Part shown: piece after piece, positions 9,159-18,100 of the stretch | How positions within the stretch are numbered: position 1 is the first letter of the stretch | How the letters are laid out: each line of letters opens with the position of its first letter | Assembly: GCA_035373905.1 (NCBI GenBank) | Contig: DAOSOK010000023.1 | Coordinates: 22,236-86,235 of the forward strand | DNA length: 64,000 bases | Direction: 5' to 3' | From: Candidatus Ozemobacteraceae bacterium | Lineage (GTDB): Bacteria; Muiribacteriota; Ozemobacteria; Ozemobacterales; Ozemobacteraceae | Program-made: the position numbers and the translations under genes | The notes under the pieces: generated by a model | Databases searched by the model: none | What the model was told of the DNA's origin: nothing | The model's input: only the letters and a program-made list of their open reading frames with translations

Positions 9159-12100
9159 ATGAACGAACAGACCTGGCATCCCCGTGACTTGTTCCGGTCC
9201 GGCCTGTACCTGGCCGGTACGGTTATCCTGCTGGTTTCGATCGTCGCCCTTATCACCGCGTCCGGCTGCGGCGGCGGTGGCGGCGGCGGAATCACCGGCC
9301 TCCCCCTGTCGCAGGTCGCCCAGAACGGAACCATCACCGGTCGTGTCGTTGCCTCCGACCTGATCATCGCCTCCCGGCTTGCCGCCACCACGCAATCCGT
9401 CAAAGCCGGAACCCAGGCGATCGCGAATGCCGACGTCTGGCTCGAACAACTTCCCACCTTCCATACCCGGACCGATTCGGAAGGCCGGTTCACGCTGACC
9501 GGCGTTCCCCTCGGATCCTACCGGGTCGTCGCGAAACTCTTTTCGCCCCTGACCCAGGAAACCTACAAGATCCGCTCCGTGAATTTCAGTCTCGGCGAGG
9601 ATGCGAACGCGCATAATGCCGGCGATCTCGGCGTCAAAAAAGCGGTGAACCAGGTCAGCGGCATTCTCCGCGACAATACCGGCCGTCCGCTTCCCTTCGC
9701 GAGAATGGCGCTGTGGGGCGAAACGTTCACGACGGATAGTAATGGATATTTTATAACCCCGCCCCTCCCTGAAGAGGAAACGGGCGCCGAGGTGACGGTC
9801 GTCGGCTCCAGCGAAATCAGGGAAACCGTTTTCGAAGTTGCATATATATCTGGAACTATTCCTGTCGTCGAGATCTCGGTTCCGACCCAGACCCAGACGC
9901 CGCAGGCTCCCGTGGCGAGAATCGCCGCGTCCTCCGTCCTGGTCACGCCGAACCAGCTCGTCACGCTCAGCGCCGATGCGGACGACCCGCTGGGGGCGAC
10001 CAGGGACAGGCTCGGCTTCACCTGGTCCGCGACGGCGGGCCAGCTCGCGTCCGGTTCCTATCCCTGGACCGTCCGCTGGACGGCCCCGGCGTATGACACC
10101 GTTGCCACGGTTTCCGTCGTCGTCGTCAACGGCTCCGGCCTATCCGGAACGGCCCGGGTTCCGATCACGGTCGGGGCGGGCGGCGTGAACCAGCGGCCTG
10201 CGATCAGCAACGTGACGGCGTCCGGAACGTCCGGCGATATCGCGATCACCTACGCCGTCACCGATCCCGAGAACGATGCCGTTTCGCTCGCCGTCCATTA
10301 CTCGCTCGACGGCGGAACGAGCTGGACCCAGACGACGCATTTCACGGGGACCAGCACGGGAATCACGCCGGGGACGGGAAAATCCATCATCTGGCACTCG
10401 GCCGTCGATGCCCCTTCCGCGACTTACACGGCCCGGATCAAACTGATCCCCTCTGATGCTGGCGGGAACGGAACGGCCGGCATCTCGGCTTCATTCCCGA
10501 TCGACAATACCAGCATCGCCGTCGTCAGCAACGTGATGACCGCGGTCGGGACCTCGACGGTCGTCATCACGTACGATCTCGACGAACCGTCAAACCGGGC
10601 CTGTTCGATCGCCGTCGCCTATTCCCTAAACGGCGGCACGACGTTCACACAGACGACCAGCGTGACGGGATCGACCTCCGGAGTCACCCCCGGCACGGCG
10701 AAAACGCTGACCTGGAACTGGCCGCAGGATGTCACGCCGCCCCAGAGCAACGTGGTTTTACGCGTGACGCCCGATAACGGCGTCACCCCGGGCACCCCGG
10801 GCCTTTCTTCCGCGTTTTCGCTCGGCACGGCCAACAGTGCGCCGGTCGTTTCGAACGTGATTGCGAGCGGTTCGAGCGGCAACATCACGATCGGCTACGC
10901 CCTCGCGGACGCGGACGGTAATGCCTGCTCGATCATCGTCGAATACTCGACGAACGGCGGCACCTCCTGGACGACCACCACCAACGTAACGGGCACCTCC
11001 GGGGTTCAGCCCGGAAATAATAAATCTCTCGTCTGGAGTTCGTCGGCCGACATCACGACGAACCAGGCGAACGTGGCAGTCCGCCTGACGGCCAATGACG
11101 GGACCGTCAGCGGTTCCCCGGCCGTATCCTCCAGTTTTGCGGTCAATAATCAGGGCTTGACCAACAGTGCGCCGGTCGTTTCGAACGTGACGGCGAGCGG
11201 CACGAGCGGGAACATCACGATCGGGTACACGCTCGCCGACGCCGAAAGCGACGCCTGCTCAATCGCGGTCGAGTTTTCAACGAATGGCGGCACCTCCTGG
11301 ACGCCGACCTCCAACGTCACCGGAACGACGGGCATTGCGCCCGGGACGGGAAAGCAGATCATCTGGATTTCCTCGTCCGACATCCTGACGAACGAATCGA
11401 ACGTCAGAGTGCGGCTGACGCCGAACGACGGGAAAATCAGCGGAACCGCGGCGAGTTCGTCGGTCTTCTCGGTGAACAACGGCGGAGTCGTGAATACGGC
11501 GCCGGTCATTTCGAGCGTGACGACGAGCGGCACGAGCGGGAACATCACGATAGGCTTCACGCTTGCCGATTCCCAGGGCGATGCCTGCACGATAGGCGTC
11601 GCCTTCTCGGTTGACGGCGGAACGACGTGGGCGACGACGACGAACGTCATCGGCTCGACCGGCGTCACGCCGGGAAGCGGAAAAGCCCTCGTCTGGAGCT
11701 CTTCCGCCGATATCAGTACGAACCAGGCGAACGTGAAGGTGCGTCTCGTCCCGAACGATGGCAAGGTGTCCGGCGCGGCGGCGATCTCTTCGACGTTTTC
11801 CGTGAACAACGGAGGCATTCCGAACACGGCGCCCGTCGTTTCCGCCGTCACCACGAGCGGCACGAGCGGGAACGTCACGATCGGGTACACGCTCGCCGAC
11901 GCCGAAAGCGACGCCTGCTCGATCGCGGTCGAATACTCGCTCAACGGCGGCACGAGCTGGACGCCGACCTCGAATGTCACGGGAACCACGGGCGTTGCGC
12001 CGGGCTCGGGAAAAACGATCATCTGGATCTCCTCGATGGATGTAAGCACGAACCAGACGAACGTGAAGGTCCGGCTGACGCCCAGCGACGGAAAAGTCAG

Positions 12101-15100
12101 CGGCACAGCGGCCTCGTCCGCCGTCTTTGCTCTTCAGAACGGCGGTTCAGCCGTCGTCAGCTCGGTTCTGACCTCGGTCTCCGGCTCGGACGTCACGATC
12201 ACCTACAATCTCACCGAACCGTCGAACGCGAACTGCTCGATCGGCGTCGAATACTCTCTGAACGCCGGTACCAGCTGGACGCCGACAACGCGGCTTACGG
12301 GAACCACGACGGGCGTCGTTCCCGGCACCGGTCGCACCGTCGTCTGGAACGCGGGCCTGGATGTAAGTCTGCCGCAGGCCACCGTCAAGGTTCGCCTCAC
12401 CCCCAACAACGGGATCGCCTCCGGAACGCCTGGCGTGTCTGATACGTTTTCCATCGGGGCTCTCAACAATGCTCCGTCCATCACCAGTGTTACTCCTTCC
12501 GGAACCAGCGGCGATATTTCGATCACCTACTCGCTGACCGACGCCGATAACGACGCCTGCTCGATCGGGTTCGGCTACTCCCTCGACGGCGGAACGACCT
12601 GGGCGACGAGCACGCATCTGACCGGAACGACGACGGGCGTCATGCCCGGTACGGGCAAAACGCTGACCTGGAATTCGAGCACGGATTTCTCGACGAATCA
12701 GACGAACGTCAAAGTCAGGTTGGTTCCGAACGACGGCAAGGTGAGCGGAACTCCTGGAATTTCCGGGGTGTTCACGGTGAACAACGCCGCAGTCGCGACG
12801 GTTTCGAACGTTCGCACCTCCGTCACGAACCAGACCGTGACGATCACCTACGATCTGACCGACGCGACGGCCCAGCCGAGCTCGATTCAGGTCGAGTATT
12901 CGCTCAACGGCGGCAGCACCTGGGCCGTCACCACGCAGTTGACCGGTACGACGACGGGTATCACCCCCGGAACGGACCGGACGATCGTCTGGAACTCGGC
13001 GCAGGATGTGAGCGGCACGCAGAACACCGTCAAGGTGCGCGTCTCGGCGAATAACGGCTCCGGCTTCGGCCCTGCCGGCACCTCCGCCCTTTTCTCGATC
13101 ACCGGCGCCAACAACCCGCCGGTGGTGTCGGGGGTCTACGTGACCGGCACCTCGGGCAATATCACGATCGGTTATGCCCTGGCCGATGCCGACAGCGATC
13201 TGTGCAGTATCGCCGTTGCCTACTCGCTCGACTCCGGAACGACATGGGCGACGACGACGGCCCTGACCGGCACAACGGCGAACATCACCCCCGGAACCGG
13301 GAAAACCATCACCTGGAACTCGGCCGCCGACGTCGTCGGCAACTACACCGACGTCGTGAAGGTGCGGGTCGTGGCGAACGACGGCAAGGTGAAAAGCGCT
13401 CCCGGCGTGTCCGCCGCCTTCACGATCAACAACAACAGCCTGCCGGTGGTCTCGGCCGTGACGACGAGCGGCACCTCCGGCAACATCACGGTGACCTACA
13501 CGCTCGCCGACAGCGACGGCGGGGCTTCTTCGATCGCCGTCTTCTATTCGACCGACGGCGGCGCCAACTACAAGCAGACGACGAACGTCACGGGTGTCAC
13601 GAGCGGCATCACTCCCGGAAGCGGCAAGACGTTCATCTGGGTGTCCCCGTCGGATGTTCCCGGAAGCACGGCAAACGCCCGTCTGAAGATCATTCCGAAC
13701 GACGGCACGGCCGACGGAACCCCCGGTGAATCGTCGATCTTCACGGTGAACAACAACACCGCCCCGGTGCTTTCCGATCTGAACGTGAGTGGCGGAACGG
13801 GAGACATCGCGGTCGGCTTTACCCTGTCGGATGTCGACGGAAACGCCTGCTCCATCAGTCTTTCCTACTCGATCGACGGCGGCAGCACCTGGACCCAGAG
13901 TAATAATATAACGGGTGGTGTTGGAGTGACGCCGGGCAGCGGCAAGAGCATCGTCTGGAACTCCGCGGCCGATATCAGCAGCTATCAATCGAACGTGAAG
14001 ATCCGAATCACCGCCAACGACGGGTACGTCAACAGCGCGACGCTCACCTCGTCGACGATCACGGTGAACAACAACAACCTGCCCACGATCAGCAACGTGC
14101 TGGTGAGCGGCAATTCGGGCGCGATCACGATCACCTACACGCTGGCGGATGCCGACAGCGCCTCCTGCTCGGTCAAGGTCTACTTCAGCACCGATGGCGG
14201 CGGCACCTGGACCCAGACCACGCAGGTCACGGGATCGGTGAACAACGTCGCGCCGGGCACGAACCGCGGCATCACCTGGGACTCGACGATATCGATTCCC
14301 GGCAACGAATCCAACGTCAAGTTGCGACTCGTTCCCTTCGACGGCATCGGCAACGGAACGGCAGGCGAGTCGAGCTCCTTCGCCGTCAGCAATAACTCCC
14401 TGCCAGTCGTCACCAACGTGACGACGTCCGGAAGCTCCGGTGATATAACGGTCAGTTATACCTTGAGCGATACGAACGGCGACGCCTGTTCGATCGCGGT
14501 CGAATACTCGCTCAACAACGGCTCGACCTGGACCGCGACGACGAACCTGACCGGCACGCTGACCAATCTCGCGCCCGGCTCGGGGAAGAGCTTCGTCTGG
14601 CGCTCGTCGGAAAACTTCCAGTCGAACCAGGTCGCCGTGAAAGTGCGTATCACGCCTTCGGACAAATACGGTGCTGGTACCCCGGGCGGCTCGGCGGCCT
14701 TCGCGGTGAACAACAACGCCCTGCCCGTGATCAGCAACGTCCTGACCTCCGGATCCAGCGGGACCGTGACGATCACCTACACGCTCGCCGATGCCGACGG
14801 CGGCGCCTCGGTCGTGTCCATGCAGTATTCCATCGACGGCGGCGTCACCTATACCTCCACCTCCAACATCACAGGGGCGACGACGGGCGTCACTCCCGGA
14901 ACGGGGAAGACCATTTCCTGGAATACGCCGCAGGACATCCCTGGCCGCTCGACCGGGGTCAAGGTCAAGCTCACCCCCAACGACGGCAGCGGAAACGGCA
15001 CGCCGGGCGAGTCGTCGACCTTCACGGTCAACAACAACACCCTTCCGGTCATTTCCGGCGTCACCACGTCGGGAACATCCGGTGACATCACGGTCACCTA

Positions 15101-18100
15101 CAACCTCACGGATGCCAACAACAACCCCTGCAGCGTCAGGCTCCAGTATTCGCTCGACGGCGGCGGTTCATTCAATACCACGAGCAATTATTCCGGTGCG
15201 ACGACGGGCGTCACGCCGGGAAACGGCCGCGTCATCACCTGGCGGTCGGCGAGCGACATTCCGGGCAACCAGGCCAACGTCAAGGTGCGCCTCATCGCCA
15301 ACGACACCTATGGCGACGGGGCGGCGGCGGAATCGAACACGTTCTCCGTCACGAACAACAACCTGCCGTCGATCAGCGGCATCACAGTCACCGGAACCTC
15401 GGGGACGATAGGCATCACCTATACGCTTGCCGATGCGAACAACGACGCATGCTCGGTGACGGTGGCCTACTCGACGGATGGAGTGAACTATACTACGACG
15501 TCGAACGTGTCCGGCGACACGTCGGGCGTTATTCCGGGCTCGAGCCGTTCGATCTCGTGGACTTCGTCGTCTGATATCGCGGGATATGCGGCGTCCGTGC
15601 GCATCCGCCTGATTCCGAACGACGGCTCGGGCGCCGGCAGCGCGGCTATCTCATCGCCGTTCGCGATCAACAACAACACGGCGCCGACCGTTTCGAACGT
15701 GCTCGTCAGCGGAACGTCCGGCAACGTCACGATCACCTACAACCTGACCGATCCGAACAACGACCAGTGTTCGCTTCTCGTCTATTATTCGCTGAACAAT
15801 GGCACGTCCTGGACGGAGACGAAGAATCTGACCGGCACCGTGACTGGCCTCCTGCCCGGAAACGGGAAGACGCTCATCTGGAACTCCGCGGCAGACGTCA
15901 GCGGGACCCAGGCAAACGTCAAGGTGAAGCTGCTTCCGAACGACGGCATCACCGCCGGAACCGAGGGCGTTTCCGCGGCCTTCGCCCTCTCGAACAATGC
16001 CCTGCCGACGGTTTCCAACGTGCGCACGTCAGGTTCGTCCGGCCCGATCACGATCACCTATGACCTGACGGATCCGAACAGCGATCCCTGCTCGATCGCC
16101 GTGTATTACTCGACCGACGGCGGCACCAACTATACGCAGACGACGGCGCTGACCGGCGCGACCTCGAGCGTTCCGATCGGCACGAACAAGACCGTCACCT
16201 GGAACAGCGCGACGAACCTCCCCGGCGCCGCGACGGTCAGGGTGAAGGTCGTGCCCAGCGACGGCAGCGGAACGGGCACGCCGGGCGAGTCGGCCAGCTT
16301 CGCCATCACGAACAACTCGCTTCCCATCGTCTCTGCCGTCACGACGACCGGCGCGAGCGGCAGCATCGGTATCACCTACACGCTGACGGATGCAGATACA
16401 AATCCGTGCAGTATCGCGCTCTACTACTCGATCGACAACGGGGCGAACTACGCGCGCGCGCTCGGCACGTCGGGCACCACGACCGGCATCGTTCCCGGAA
16501 GCGGCAAGACGCTCACCTGGAACTCGTATTCGGACGTCACCGGCAACTACGGATCCGTGAAGCTGAAGATCGAGCCGAACGACGGATACGCGACCGGCAC
16601 CGCCGGTATCTCCAGCGGGTTCTCGATTTCCAACAACCGTCTGCCGACCGTGTCGAACGTCGTGGCGAGCGGAACGGGCGGCGACATCACGCTGACCTAC
16701 ACGCTTTCCGATCCCGACAACGACACATGCAGCATCAAAGTGTTCTATTCGATCAACGGCGGATTGTTCGTGCGCACCGAAAGCCTCCTCGGAACCATCA
16801 ACAATATCGTTTCCGGCACGGGACGCACGATTGTCTGGTCTTCGGCTGACAATATCGCAAGCAATGTAAGCAACGTGCGGGTTCGCATCCAGCCTTCGGA
16901 TGCCTGCGGCGATGGAACGTACGGCATTTCTTCCTCCTTCGCCGTCAACAACAACAATCTCCCGGTTGTTACCAACGTCACCACCACCGGAACCAGCAAC
17001 AATGTGACGATTTCGTATGACCTCACGGAACTAGACGGGGCGGCATGCTCCATCGCCGTCGCCTACTCGACCGACGGCGGCACGACCTGGACGACGACCA
17101 CGAAGCTGACCGGCGACACGACCGGCCTTGTTCCCGGCACCGGAAAATCGATCGTCTGGCGCTCGTATGAAGACTTCAAGATCAACTACGCGAACGTGAA
17201 GGTGAAGGTGACCGCCACGGACGATCAGTCCCCCGGAACCCCGGGCATCAGCGGCTTCTTCGCGGTGAACAACAACCACCTGCCGGTCGTTTCGAACGTC
17301 GTCCCGACGGGAGCGTCGGGGCCGATTCTCCTGACCTACGATCTGAACGATCTCGACGGCCATCCGGCGAGTCTGACGGTCGAATACTCGCTCAACGGCG
17401 GCACGAACTGGACGACCACCACGAACGTGAGCGGCCCCCTGACGGGCCTTGCGACGGGCACCGGCAAGACGCTCACCTGGAACTCGAACGCCGACTTCGT
17501 CACGAAGCAGGCCTCCGTCCTCGTCCGCCTGACGCCAAACGACGGCATCGGTGTTGGAGCGAGCGGGACGACGGCACCGTTCCCGGTGAACAACAACTAC
17601 TTCCCCATCGTCTCGGGCGTGGAAACGTCCGGAAACAGCGGCGGGATCCTGATCATCTACGACCTGGCCGACGGCAACAACAACTTCTGCAGTCTCACCG
17701 CCGAATACTCGCCCGACGGAGGAACGACGTGGGCCTCCGCCACGCTGAGCGGGACTGTCTCGGGGCTTACCCCGGCACAGGATCTGCAGGTGTTCTGGAA
17801 CTCGACGACTAATTACACCGGAAGATCGACCAACATGAAAATCCGGCTGATTCCGAACGACTCGTTCGATTCAGGCGTTCCGGGCGTATCGAACGCATTC
17901 ACGCTCGACAACAATTTGATGCCGTATATAAACGGAACCCCCACCACTTCCGGAACGAGCAATGACATCACCGTGAATTACAATCTCGCCGACTCGAACG
18001 GAGATCCCTGCTCGATCCAGGTCGAATACTCGACGAACGGCGGCGTAAGCTATGCAGCGACGACGAATCTGGTCGGTTCGACGACGGGCATTCTTCCCGG

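Noticed and set aside
12147..13988. A 613-codon minus-strand frame inside the giant lipoprotein gene
   Set aside because: It is an antisense shadow produced by the tandem repeats, with repetitive Arg/Gly/Val content.
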